Part shown: piece by piece, positions 23,507 through 31,729 of the stretch
Position numbering within the stretch: position 1 is the first letter of the stretch
How the letters are laid out: every line of letters starts with the position of its first letter
DNA from: Clostridia bacterium
GTDB taxonomy: Bacteria; Bacillota; Clostridia; Christensenellales; Aristaeellaceae
NCBI GenBank assembly: GCA_017465155.1
Contig: JAFTWV010000114.1
Span: 1-37,036 of the forward strand
Direction: 5' to 3'
DNA length: 37,036 bases
Notes under the pieces: model-generated
The model's input: only the letters and a program-made list of their open reading frames with translations
Told to the model about the DNA's origin: nothing
The model's database searches: none
Program-made: the position numbers and the translations under genes

Positions 23507-26131
23507 TTATTTTGCTTCAGCCCAGTTGGCCCCCTCGTGCACCTCTGCCTGCAGGGGAACGGCCAGGGTGATAACGCCTTCCATGGCCTCCTGCAGCAAA
23601 CGGGCTGCTGCTTCGACCTCCTCCGGCGGGCATTCGAGCAGCAATTCATCGTGTACCTGCAGGATCAGGCGGCTTTGAAGCCCTTCGCGGCGCAGCGCTT
23701 CATCCACGCGTACCATTGCCAGCTTGATGATGTCTGCGGCTGTGCCCTGTACGGGGGTGTTCATAGCGGCGCGCTTGCCAAATTCACGTGTCATGGCATT
23801 GGAGGCCTGCAGCTCGGGCAGGTAACGGCGGCGGCCCATGAGGGTCAGGGCATAGCCGTTGTTTGAGCCATCCACAACGGCCGATTCCATGAAGCGCTTC
23901 ACGCCCGGATACTTGGCAAAATAGCGATTGATGAAGGACCTGGCTTCCTGCTGACTCACGCCGGTGTTGCGGGCGAGGCCAAAGCCGCTGATGCCATAGA
24001 TCAGGCCGAAGTTGACCGCCTTGGCACGGCTTCGCAGGGTGGAATCAACCTCTTCGAGCGGAACCTCAAAGATCTCACTGGCGATGCGGGCATGGACGTC
24101 CTGACCGGTCTGGAAGGCCTCGAGCATAGCTGTGTCACCGGAAAAATGCGCCATCAGGCGAAGCTCAATCTGGCTGTAGTCCGCGTCCAGCAGTACCCAG
24201 CCCTCGCGGGGCAGGAAGGCCTGACGGATTTCGCGGCCCTCCTCTGTACGGACGGGGATGTTTTGAAGGTTCGGCTCTGAGGAGGAGATGCGGCCTGTTG
24301 CTGTCGCCACCTGATCGAAGGTGGAATGTACGCGGCCGTGCGCGCCGGTCAGGCGCAGCAAGCCCTCGATGTAGGTGCTGTTGAGCTTGGTCAGCTGACG
24401 GTAGCGAAGGAGAGGATCAATGATCTCCGGCGCGATATCCCTCAGGTTTTCCAGCACTTCCGCGCTGGTGGAGTAGCCACGGGTGGTTTTCTTGCCGTGG
24501 GGCAGGCCCAGCTGATCAAAGAGGAGATCTCCCAGCTGCTGGGTGCTGTTGAGGTTGATGGGCTTCACGGATTGCCCTGCCATCTGGCTGCAGGCGGCGT
24601 AGAAGTCCCGCTTTGCCGTCTCAATATCGGAGATATAGCGGTCGCCGAGGGTGCGCAGGAAGGAGGTGTCAACCCGGAAGCCGATCTGCTCCATGTTGAA
24701 CAGCACACGGGACAGGGGCATTTCCACGTCCTGCATCAGGTGCAGCATCTGATCCGCTGTGATTTTGCGCTGCTGCCATGCGGCAAGGGAAGCCACGCCC
24801 CGGGCGTCCTCCGGCAGCTCGCCGCGCAGCGAGGACAGTGAGTAGCTCTTTTCCTGCGGGTTGATCAGGTATGCACCGAGCATCGTATCCCAGTAAAACC
24901 GGTCGGGCAGGGGCAGCCCCAGCTTATTCAGCTGATGCCACAGGCGCTTGCCGTCATGAACGATTGCAGGCTGCGCGCACAGCAGCGGGGCCAGTGCGGA
25001 CAGTACGTCGGAAGGATCGAGGCCGGGCATGAGCAGGTTACCGCCAAGGCTGACCGAAGCGCATGCGCCGTCCTGAGCAGCGATGGACAAGGTGGTTTCT
25101 CCCACATGCAGCGCGAGGGGATGGGACTTGGCGGTCAGGGTATTAAGCCATGCGTGCAGTTCATCTGGGGCGTTGATATCGGCAGCCTCGCCAAAGGGCA
25201 GGAGCACGGGAGCGCCGATCTCCTCGGCCGTGTTTACTGCGGAATCAGTGCCTGCGGCGGCGGAGGAAGCCGCTGCAGCTTCGCCTGTGATTCGCTTCAC
25301 AAGGCTGTTCAGCCGCAGCTTCTTCAGTGCCGGGACAGATTGCTGCAGGTCGGGCAGAGCACATTCAGCCAGCGTGAAGGGGATGGGGGCATCGCGGCGG
25401 ATGGTCGCCAGCTCCTTGCACATCCGGGCCTGGTCCTGCCATGTCTGCAGCTTTTCGCCCAGTTTGCCCTTCACCTCGCCCGCGTGGGCAAGGATGTTTT
25501 CAAGCGTGCCGTACTGATGCAGCAGCTTCACAGCGGTTTTGTCGCCCACGCCGGGAACGCCGGGAATATTGTCGCTGCTGTCGCCGGCAAGGCCCTTCCA
25601 GTCGGTTACCTGCTCCGGGGAAAAGCCATATTCCTCGTGTACCTTGGCGGGGGTGAAGCGGATTGTCTCGGAGATGCCCTTACGGGTAAACATCAGCTCC
25701 GTCGTACCGTCCACCAGCTGGAGTGCGTCACGGTCACCGGTCAGCAGCAGGGGAGCCGCTCCGGCAGCCGCGCCCTTGAGGGACAGCGTGCCCAGCAGGT
25801 CATCTGCCTCCCAGCCCATGAGGGTGAACCACTTCACGCCCATGTCCGTCAGCAGATCGCGGATGGTACGGAACTGCTGACGCAATTCGTCGGGTGTGGC
25901 GGAGCGGCCTGCCTTGTAATCCGGGTAGGCCGTGTGGCGGAAGGTGGGGCCGTGCTCATCAAAGCATACGGCGATGTAGCGCACCTCCTCCTCACGGATG
26001 ACCTTAAGGAGCATATTCAGGAAGCCGTAGATCGCGTTGGTATAAATGCCGTCCGCATCCATGAGCGGAAGGGCATGAAAGGCCCGGTGCATCAGGCTGT
26101 TGCCGTCCACAAGCAGAAAGGTGTCTCGCAT
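23507..26131 (-). CDS. polA: DNA polymerase I
   Basis: 874 residues. The 5'-nuclease domain (1-~290) has LLVDGNSLMHRAFHA, WEADDLLG, TGDRDALQL and the helix-hairpin-helix DNIPGVPGVGDKTAVKLL. The middle domain (~310-500) lacks the DxE of the proofreading exonuclease: the expected strand reads HPLALHVGETTLSIA, and the later catalytic Asp regions are shortened, so 3'-5' exonuclease activity is probably lost, as in several Firmicute and Thermus enzymes. The polymerase domain has motif A DADYSQIELR (~646), motif B RAKAVNFGLIYG (~700) and motif C VHDE (~825). It acts in Okazaki-fragment processing and repair. The ATG behind GGAGG is used; the frame stays open upstream but would cross the promoter and the divergent gene. 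Confidence 0.97.
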   Translation of the reverse strand: MRDTFLLVDGNSLMHRAFHALPLMDADGIYTNAIYGFLNMLLKVIREEEVRYIAVCFDEHGPTFRHTAYPDYKAGRSATPDELRQQFRTIRDLLTDMGVKWFTLMGWEADDLLGTLSLKGAAAGAAPLLLTGDRDALQLVDGTTELMFTRKGISETIRFTPAKVHEEYGFSPEQVTDWKGLAGDSSDNIPGVPGVGDKTAVKLLHQYGTLENILAHAGEVKGKLGEKLQTWQDQARMCKELATIRRDAPIPFTLAECALPDLQQSVPALKKLRLNSLVKRITGEAAAASSAAAGTDSAVNTAEEIGAPVLLPFGEAADINAPDELHAWLNTLTAKSHPLALHVGETTLSIAAQDGACASVSLGGNLLMPGLDPSDVLSALAPLLCAQPAIVHDGKRLWHQLNKLGLPLPDRFYWDTMLGAYLINPQEKSYSLSSLRGELPEDARGVASLAAWQQRKITADQMLHLMQDVEMPLSRVLFNMEQIGFRVDTSFLRTLGDRYISDIETAKRDFYAACSQMAGQSVKPINLNSTQQLGDLLFDQLGLPHGKKTTRGYSTSAEVLENLRDIAPEIIDPLLRYRQLTKLNSTYIEGLLRLTGAHGRVHSTFDQVATATGRISSSEPNLQNIPVRTEEGREIRQAFLPREGWVLLDADYSQIELRLMAHFSGDTAMLEAFQTGQDVHARIASEIFEVPLEEVDSTLRSRAKAVNFGLIYGISGFGLARNTGVSQQEARSFINRYFAKYPGVKRFMESAVVDGSNNGYALTLMGRRRYLPELQASNAMTREFGKRAAMNTPVQGTAADIIKLAMVRVDEALRREGLQSRLILQVHDELLLECPPEEVEAAARLLQEAMEGVITLAVPLQAEVHEGANWAEAK

Positions 26132-26164
26132 AATCAAGCCTCCGGTAGCGTGTATTCTTTCTTT

Positions 26165-26192
26165 AGTATACCACAATTTCCGTGCGCGACAA
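26165..26192 (-). promoter_or_regulatory. Promoter of polA
   Basis: On the minus strand: TTGTCG (26187-26192), 16 bp, TATACT (26165-26170), about 34 bases before the start codon. Confidence 0.7.
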
Positions 26193-26249
26193 GGGAACAG
26201 CGCGGTTTTTTCCGGCGGAATCCGCATAGGATAGTCCGAGGTGATCAAT

Positions 26250-27092
26250 ATGCGTATCCTGCTGCCGCTGCTGATGCTGTGGATGCTGCTGCTGTCCTCG
26301 CTGACGATGGATGCGGCGGCAGAGGCCTGTCGGCTGTTTGTTACATCAGTGATGCCGGGGCTTTTTCCGTATATGGTGTTGTCCCTGATGCTGGTGAGCC
26401 GTTTTTCGGGCAGACCGCCTGCATGGCTGTTCCTGCTGCTTGGCTGGGGCGGCGGTTCGCCGACGGGGGCGCGATTGCTGTATATGCTGCCAGCGCGGGA
26501 GCGCCGACATCGGGTACGCATGGCAGTATCCTGCGCAACGATGAGTCCCATGTTCCTGCTGGGAACAGCAGGTGAATGGCTGGGATCAAGGACGGCAGGT
26601 ACAGTGCTGCTGGGGAGCGTCCTGCTGGGCGGGTACCTGACCGGCTGGATATCATGGCTGGTTTCGCAGGACGGGACCGGTGAATCAGCACAGTGCCATG
26701 AATCGGTCAGAGACGGGAAGGTGATGTCCTTTGGCGGCGCTATTGATCTTGCGGCAAGAACGATGCTGCTCGTCTGCGGGACGATGGTGATGCTGCGGGT
26801 GCTTTCGGCAATGGCGTCGCGGGTGGCGCCGGATATCGCCCTGCTGCTGACAACATTCCTGGAGGTTACGACAGGCGTGCAGGCCATAGCCGCGCTGCCC
26901 TTACCGCTGGCGCTGCGGACAGCGCTGGTTGCGGGGGCGACAGGCTTTGGCGGCGCGGCTATTCTGCTGCAGAACCGGACGATGTATGGTGATGGCTTTC
27001 TTTCTCTGCCTGTGCAGATCGGCTGGCAGACGGTGCATGGGGGGATCTCATTTGTGCTGGCGCTGGGGGTGATGCAGCTCCTGATGCTGTAA
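26250..27092 (+). CDS. YlbJ-like nucleoside-recognition-domain membrane protein
   Basis: 280 residues, about eight hydrophobic helices. Features of the YlbJ/SpmA-type gate family are visible: SVMPGLFPYMVLSLMLVS, the glycine-rich GWGGGSPTGARLLY, FLEVTTGVQAIA and GATGFGGAAILLQN. Family members are integral membrane proteins, several needed for sporulation; what they transport is unknown. It is much shorter than B. subtilis YlbJ (about 400 residues). The start is set at the ATG six bases after GAGGTGATC; a GTG nine bases earlier is less likely because it overlaps that site. It is divergent from polA with a 118-bp gap. Confidence 0.8.
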   Translation: MRILLPLLMLWMLLLSSLTMDAAAEACRLFVTSVMPGLFPYMVLSLMLVSRFSGRPPAWLFLLLGWGGGSPTGARLLYMLPARERRHRVRMAVSCATMSPMFLLGTAGEWLGSRTAGTVLLGSVLLGGYLTGWISWLVSQDGTGESAQCHESVRDGKVMSFGGAIDLAARTMLLVCGTMVMLRVLSAMASRVAPDIALLLTTFLEVTTGVQAIAALPLPLALRTALVAGATGFGGAAILLQNRTMYGDGFLSLPVQIGWQTVHGGISFVLALGVMQLLML

Positions 27093-27130
27093 AAGTGGTG
27101 TGAAAATGGTGTGAAGCCTCGTGTTCTCCC

Positions 27131-27159
27131 TTGCCAAGCGCCGGAAAACAGATTATAAT
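27131..27159 (+). promoter_or_regulatory. Strong promoter of the Lgt-like/GNAT pair
   Basis: TTGCCA (27131-27136), 17 bp, TATAAT (27154-27159). About 57 bases of leader precede the start codon. Confidence 0.82.
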
Positions 27160-27216
27160 AGAAAATGGGTCTTTAGGGACCTTTGCTGACAGTACTTCAA
27201 AAGGAGCAATTACAAT

Positions 27217-28278
27217 ATGAAGAAGGTTCTGCTCTGCGCGGCTGCGGTTATCGGCGTGCTGGCGCTGCTGATTCTTGTCCCCACATCCCCGGCGCTGCTG
27301 GTGGATATGCCTGAAACCATCGTGACGCTTCCTACTGGCCAGGTGGATGAGTGGGGTGATCCGGTGGGTTTGCCTGTGACGGTATACAGCGTGCTCATTG
27401 CTGCCGGTGCTGCGCTGGCAATCGTATTGACGGCGCGGCTCAAGACCCGCAGGGGCGGCGACTTCTTCTCCGGCATGGCACTGGCGCTGACAAGCGGCGT
27501 ATGTGCGCTGTTCTGCTCACATCTGCTGTTCTGCGTGCTGCGCTGGTCGTACATCATGAACGACCTTGGCGGCACGGCTGCGTTTCTGGTGCAGTTCTGG
27601 CAGGGCGGCTACACGATGTATGGCGCGATCCTCGGTGCGCTGCTGGGCGCGGTGATCTACGCCTGCGTGAAGAAAGAACCGGTGCTGTCCCAGTTGGATG
27701 TGATTGTTCCCGGCATCGCGGTAATGATCATCTTCGGCCGTCTGGGCGAGAAGTTCACGCTGCAGGGCGTCGGCAGCTATGTGGCTAACGAAGCGCTGTA
27801 CATGCTGCCCTTCGTATCCAGGACGGAGTGGGGTACGGCACAGCTGTCCGTGTATGTGTATGAGGCGCTGGCAGCACTGGCGGCGCTGGTCTGCTCGCTG
27901 ATTGTCCTGCTGCGCAATCGTCCCGTGGGCCGTGCGGCGGAAACGGGCCTTGCCATCATCAGTCTGATGCAGGTGATGCTGGATTCCTGGCGCGGCGATG
28001 AGCTGATCCGCTTTGGCTTTGTCCGCCTGAACATGATTTGCGCGGCGGTGACGCTGGCGGTGATCCTTGGTACCCGCGTGTACCGCGTGGCAAAGCAGAA
28101 GGGCTTTGACGGCTGGTCGATTGCCCGTACGGTGATGCTGCTGGCCGGCGCCGGCGTGGTGATTGCCATCGAATTTGCGCTGGACAAGTCCACCATCAAC
28201 AATACGCTGCTCTATGCCCTGATGACGGCGTCGCTGGCCGTGATGGGCGTGGCAGTTCTCAGGGAAGACGGCCGATAA
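27217..28278 (+). CDS. Lgt-like integral membrane protein with degenerate catalytic motifs
   Basis: 353 residues, about eight to ten membrane helices. The layout recalls prolipoprotein diacylglyceryl transferase: an early PVTVYSVLIAAGA helix, the GGYTMYGAILGALLGAVIYA segment (Lgt GGxxxHGGxxG region), then GRLGEKFTLQGVGSYV where Lgt has the GRxGNFxNGE signature, and SVYVYEAL where it has QLYE. The Asn, second Glu and His residues expected for activity are changed, so it may have lost transferase function or act on another lipid or protein. A genuine lgt is presumably elsewhere. AAGGAG precedes the ATG. It forms a two-gene unit with the GNAT gene 39 bp downstream. Confidence 0.72.
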   Translation: MKKVLLCAAAVIGVLALLILVPTSPALLVDMPETIVTLPTGQVDEWGDPVGLPVTVYSVLIAAGAALAIVLTARLKTRRGGDFFSGMALALTSGVCALFCSHLLFCVLRWSYIMNDLGGTAAFLVQFWQGGYTMYGAILGALLGAVIYACVKKEPVLSQLDVIVPGIAVMIIFGRLGEKFTLQGVGSYVANEALYMLPFVSRTEWGTAQLSVYVYEALAALAALVCSLIVLLRNRPVGRAAETGLAIISLMQVMLDSWRGDELIRFGFVRLNMICAAVTLAVILGTRVYRVAKQKGFDGWSIARTVMLLAGAGVVIAIEFALDKSTINNTLLYALMTASLAVMGVAVLREDGR

Positions 28279-28317
28279 ACGGCTGACCGATACGATCCGA
28301 GAAAGGAAATCAAAGCA

Positions 28318-29118
28318 ATGCAGGTGACTCATCCTCAGGAGCCCTTCAACAATATCCCGCCGGAGGACGTATTCGTCGCTGTGAACGATCTGGGCGTGCA
28401 GAGCGGCTACGGCTATGTGATGTACCAGTATCAGCCCTCCGTCTACCCGGATAAGCCGGTGAATATCTTCTTTAACATGGATTGCACGCCGGAGTCGGAG
28501 TACCTTGTCTTCGGCGCGCTGGTGGCCCGGGCACGCCAGATGCGTCAGGCCAACCCCGGCGAGAGCGCGAGGCTGTATACCTCCGTGACGCCCGGTGATT
28601 CCCGTAAGATGAACTTCTTCCTGCACAATGGACTGACCATCGGCAACACCGAGGATCTGGTCCGGCTGCAGATCCCGCAGGAGGTTGGCCCGGAGCTGTT
28701 CAACTGCTCCATTATTCCCCTGCCGCTCAATACCGTACAGGAACAGGCCAACCTTGTTGAGCGTCTGCAGCGCAATGGTCTTGGCTATATCTCCCTGCCG
28801 TATCTCCAGCTGCTGCAGGCCAATCCTAACTTCCACGTTTGGGGCATCCTGTATGGCCAGAATCTGGTGGGCGAGTGCGTGATTTCCGGCCGTGACCAGT
28901 CGGCGGAGCTGGTGGGCATTTACATCGTGCCTGAGTTTCAGCGCCGCGGCCTGGGCAAGCGCCTGCTGCACCGCGCGCTGGCGATCGTCGGTCAGGAGGG
29001 CGTGAACGACGTGCGCGCCCGCATCATGAGCGCCAGTCAGCCTCAGGTGCATCTGATGCGCGCCTTCAACGCCGAAATGCTGGATCAGACGCTGCTGTTC
29101 CCGGGCCTTGATCTGTAA
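28318..29118 (+). CDS. GNAT-family N-acetyltransferase
   Basis: 266 residues. The C-terminal half (~165-260) is a GNAT domain: ECVISGRD on the central strands, then ELVGIYIVPEFQRRGLGKRLL with the acetyl-CoA pyrophosphate loop RRGLGK, and a following helix. The N-terminal ~150 residues look like a second, degenerate acetyltransferase-like half (SARLYTSVTPGDSRKMNFFLHNGL). The acceptor is unknown. It follows the Lgt-like gene and ends in a strong terminator, so the two share one transcript from 27131. AAAGGA precedes the ATG. Confidence 0.85.
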   Translation: MQVTHPQEPFNNIPPEDVFVAVNDLGVQSGYGYVMYQYQPSVYPDKPVNIFFNMDCTPESEYLVFGALVARARQMRQANPGESARLYTSVTPGDSRKMNFFLHNGLTIGNTEDLVRLQIPQEVGPELFNCSIIPLPLNTVQEQANLVERLQRNGLGYISLPYLQLLQANPNFHVWGILYGQNLVGECVISGRDQSAELVGIYIVPEFQRRGLGKRLLHRALAIVGQEGVNDVRARIMSASQPQVHLMRAFNAEMLDQTLLFPGLDL

Positions 29119-29126
29119 GCAACATC

Positions 29127-29163
29127 AGCCATGCGGCTCCTCGAAAGGGCTGCGTGGCTTTTT
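29127..29163 (+). terminator. Intrinsic terminator after the GNAT gene
   Basis: An 11-bp stem with two G-T pairs (29127-29137 with 29149-29159) followed by TTTTTG. Confidence 0.85.
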
Positions 29164-29209
29164 GTTACCGATAACGATGTAAAACATACTGCGATTCGAT
29201 AAAAACAGA

Positions 29210-29238
29210 TTGACGGAAGGAGCTGACTGTGATATGCT
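29210..29238 (+). promoter_or_regulatory. Promoter of the DUF2975/YozG operon
   Basis: TTGACG (29210-29215), 17 bp, TATGCT (29233-29238), about 40 bases before the first start codon. Confidence 0.8.
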
Positions 29239-29277
29239 GACAGGGAGAACACGGACGGTGCAGGAGGTGCGCAAAGG

Positions 29278-29781
29278 ATGAAAACCAGACAGGAGCGTCC
29301 AAGCATGCTTTTTACCATCATGCAGGTGATGGCCTGCGCTGCGGTGCTGACCTGCGTGATAACGTGGGCGATTGCGGTGCTGGTCATGCTGCGCGACCTG
29401 ACGGCGGGGCGGAGCAGCTTCGGCGTGATGACAGTGGTGACGCTGCTGTGTGCAACGGGTGTTGCAGGCAGCGGAATGATGATTGCGGCAGAGCTGTTTT
29501 GCATGTGCAGCCGGGTGAAGCGGGAAACAGCCTTCACAGCGGCGAATGTCCGCTCGCTGGGCCGGATGGTTGCTGCATTTGCAGCGGCGGGCGTACTGCT
29601 GATTCCTGTGAGCGGGCCGCTGATGGATTGGTTTACGTGGGGCCTGACGCAGGCAGGCTGCGGGTTGTGGATGGTGCTGCCGCCGTTTGCATGCTGGATG
29701 GCTGCACTGCTGATGCGGGCAGTTCAGCTGCTGCTGCGCCGGGCGGTGGAGATGCAGGCGGAGCAGGAGCTGACGGTATGA
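29278..29781 (+). CDS. DUF2975-type four-helix membrane protein (first of two)
   Basis: 167 residues with four predicted membrane helices (about 10-37, 48-74, 94-115, 122-148). The stretch RVKRETAFTAANVRSLGRM between helices 2 and 3 matches the conserved FTxxNxxxLR-type element of DUF2975. Function unknown; such proteins usually travel with a small YozG-type Cro/C1 regulator, as here. AGGAGG lies ten bases before the ATG. Its stop overlaps the AGGAGG of the next gene, so the pair is coupled. Confidence 0.75.
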   Translation: MKTRQERPSMLFTIMQVMACAAVLTCVITWAIAVLVMLRDLTAGRSSFGVMTVVTLLCATGVAGSGMMIAAELFCMCSRVKRETAFTAANVRSLGRMVAAFAAAGVLLIPVSGPLMDWFTWGLTQAGCGLWMVLPPFACWMAALLMRAVQLLLRRAVEMQAEQELTV

Positions 29782-29794
29782 GGAGGATGTGCAG

Positions 29795-30286
29795 ATGAAG
29801 AAATGGCTTGATTCTCCAAAGCCGCTGTTTACCGTGCTGCGGGTGCTTTCTGCGATGGCGGCTATGATGGGCGTGCTGCTGACGGCAGAGCTGGGTATGG
29901 CGCCGGTGATCACCCGTATGCGAACGGAAGGCGTGTCGGCGGCGGATGTGCTGATTCTGCTGGCCATGCTGAGCGGCGCGGTGCTATGGCTGACAGCATG
30001 GAGCGATTTCAGGCGCATGTGCGGCCGGCTGATGCAGGGCGAAAGCGCCTTTACGCCCGAAAACAGCCGTACCCTGCGGCTGATCGGACGCTGCACAGGG
30101 GGGATCGGTCTGCTGATATTCCTCCGCTGTGCGCCGAGGCTGCTGACTGCGCCGCTCCTTTACAGCCTGCTCGAAACGATTGTGATTCCGGGCGTATTTC
30201 TGACGGTTACGCTGGCCGCGGTGATCCTGCAAAGGCTGCTTGATCATGCGATGGCTCTTGAAGAAGCCCAGCGCGATGTGATATAA
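29795..30286 (+). CDS. DUF2975-type four-helix membrane protein (second of two)
   Basis: 163 residues, four membrane helices. RLMQGESAFTPENSRTLRLI, between helices 2 and 3, is the DUF2975 signature and parallels the same element in the preceding protein, so the two are probably ancient duplicates or form a heteromer. The start is the ATG eight bases after AGGAGG; a GTG six bases earlier sits too close. The next gene, a small HTH regulator, follows after 34 bp. Confidence 0.75.
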   Translation: MKKWLDSPKPLFTVLRVLSAMAAMMGVLLTAELGMAPVITRMRTEGVSAADVLILLAMLSGAVLWLTAWSDFRRMCGRLMQGESAFTPENSRTLRLIGRCTGGIGLLIFLRCAPRLLTAPLLYSLLETIVIPGVFLTVTLAAVILQRLLDHAMALEEAQRDVI

Positions 30287-30320
30287 TCAACAAAAGCTCC
30301 ACAACGGAGGAGGCATATGC

Positions 30321-30548
30321 ATGATTCGTGTAGACCTTGACGTGATGATGGCCCGACGCAAAATGTCCCTGACGGAGCTGAGCCAGAAAGTGGGCATCAC
30401 CATGGCCAATCTGTCTATTCTCAAGAATGGCCGCGCCAAGGCTGTGCGCATGTCCACACTGGAGGCGATTTGCCGTGCGCTGCGCTGTCAGCCGGGCGAT
30501 ATCCTTGTGTTTGAGGAATCGGAGAACCCGGAGGAATGGGTGCGGTGA
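30321..30548 (+). CDS. Small Cro/C1-type (YozG-like) transcriptional regulator
   Basis: 75 residues, nearly all a helix-turn-helix: LTELSQKVGITMANLSILKNG with the recognition helix, then MSTLEAICRALRCQPGDILVFEE. This is the YozG/YgzD pattern seen beside DUF2975 membrane proteins. It probably controls its own three-gene operon or works with the membrane proteins. GGAGGAGG lies seven bases before the ATG. Confidence 0.88.
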   Translation: MIRVDLDVMMARRKMSLTELSQKVGITMANLSILKNGRAKAVRMSTLEAICRALRCQPGDILVFEESENPEEWVR

Positions 30549-30689
30549 GGCAGGGCGGCAGCGTTGCTTCCGGCTTATGACGGCACTGCGGGCATGTGCA
30601 GCGGCATTGACGACTCTGATCTGTGTCCAATGGCGGCGTGACAGCCAGAATGTGTTTCGGACGGTTTGGCACCATACGATAGATTGGCG

Positions 30690-30719
30690 GGGCTGCGGCA
30701 TGTGTCGCAGCCCTGTTTT
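30690..30719 (+). terminator. Terminator after the YozG-like gene
   Basis: An 8-bp stem GGGCTGCG/CGCAGCCC (30690-30697 with 30706-30713) followed by TGTTTT. The remaining 30549-30790 gap shows no gene; a short AAATCC/GGATTT hairpin lies near 30750-30766. Confidence 0.75.
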
Positions 30720-30790
30720 GCAAGGAATGGAAGCTGGAACGCTGCTGTACAAATCCAGCAGGATTTGCGATCATGAGGGAGGTGACTGGG

Positions 30791-31657
30791 ATGCACAGAG
30801 ACTTTCTGCAGCAGGAGATTATCGGGTGCATCTGGTCGGCGTCACTGCGGCGCAGGCTGAAGGAGACGGGCCGCGTATTTACGCCGGATGAGCTGATGAC
30901 GCTGGCGTGGAAGCATGCGCCGGATTTTGAAGACAGATTGTCGCTGCTGAGGCGCGTGGCGGAGGTATTCCCGGAAAAGGCTGCGCATGTGCAGCGGCTG
31001 GAGGACTGGCAGCGGCGGTCATGGGATGCGTTCTGCAGCGCAGACCTCCATGCGATATATGAGCTGCATATCAGGGAAACGCCTGATGCGTATGACGAGC
31101 GTTACCTGTGTGCGGACTGGGCTGCGGTGCTTCATACCATCGACGGCTTTTGGCGCGAGTACGAGCAGGCAGAGCCGTCCACGGTGCGCTATACCATTGT
31201 GAAACGGCTGGTGCTGGAGCGCGGCGCTCCTTTTCAGGAGGATGAGCTGGGCCAGTGTTTGCTGGGGCCGGGAAAACGGCTGCTTCGTGTAGAAATGTTT
31301 GACGGTTTCGAAAGCGGCCCGGACCGGGATATGCCGCGCGTCGATTTTCCGGTGTTTCTGCCGGACTGGTCGCTGGTGCAGTACAGGCAGGAACACAGCG
31401 GCAGGCTGCACTTAGGCCTGCTGCTGGCTGATGACGGGCAGGAGGGGGAATCCGTGACGCTGATTCCCCTGGATGCGCAGATATTGTGGGTCCGTGATGC
31501 ACAGGAGGTATGGTGGCAGCACTGTCATATTGATGCGGAGCAGGTGACGCTTGCGGAGGAACAGATGCAGCCGGAATGGCTGCGGGCAGGAGCCGCGGAT
31601 TTCATTGCATGGGTACGGACGCAGCGCCTCCTTGGCGCAGAGCAGTCCTCCGAATAA
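30791..31657 (+). CDS. Uncharacterised protein, soluble
   Basis: 288 residues, acidic, no signal peptide or membrane segment. I do not recognise a family. The N-terminal half is helical and rich in Arg, Glu and Trp (WKHAPDFEDRLSLLRRVAEVF, WQRRSWDAFCSADLHAIYEL), and the C-terminal half looks beta-rich (RLLRVEMFDGFES, LHLGLLLADDG, SVTLIPLDAQILWVRD). Codon use matches the neighbours, supporting a real gene. The ATG eight bases after GGGAGGTGA is used; an ATG 18 bases upstream lacks a site. It stands just before radA. Confidence 0.7.
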   Translation: MHRDFLQQEIIGCIWSASLRRRLKETGRVFTPDELMTLAWKHAPDFEDRLSLLRRVAEVFPEKAAHVQRLEDWQRRSWDAFCSADLHAIYELHIRETPDAYDERYLCADWAAVLHTIDGFWREYEQAEPSTVRYTIVKRLVLERGAPFQEDELGQCLLGPGKRLLRVEMFDGFESGPDRDMPRVDFPVFLPDWSLVQYRQEHSGRLHLGLLLADDGQEGESVTLIPLDAQILWVRDAQEVWWQHCHIDAEQVTLAEEQMQPEWLRAGAADFIAWVRTQRLLGAEQSSE

Positions 31658-31664
31658 GTTCCCC

Positions 31665-31693
31665 TTTTCCTGCGGCACGGCGTGTGCTATAAT
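31665..31693 (+). promoter_or_regulatory. Promoter of radA
   Basis: A perfect extended -10 TGCTATAAT (TATAAT at 31688-31693); the -35 position reads TTTTCC (31665-31670) 17 bp upstream and is poor. Confidence 0.65.
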
Positions 31694-31729
31694 ATATTGC
31701 TGAAGACTGCAATGATTCAGGAGGCCCCT

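Noticed and set aside
26132-26887. N-terminal extension of DNA polymerase I by about 250 residues
   Set aside because: The frame stays open by chance; it would cross the polA promoter and ribosome site and overlap the divergent membrane-protein gene, and polymerase I starts at MRDTFLLVDG.
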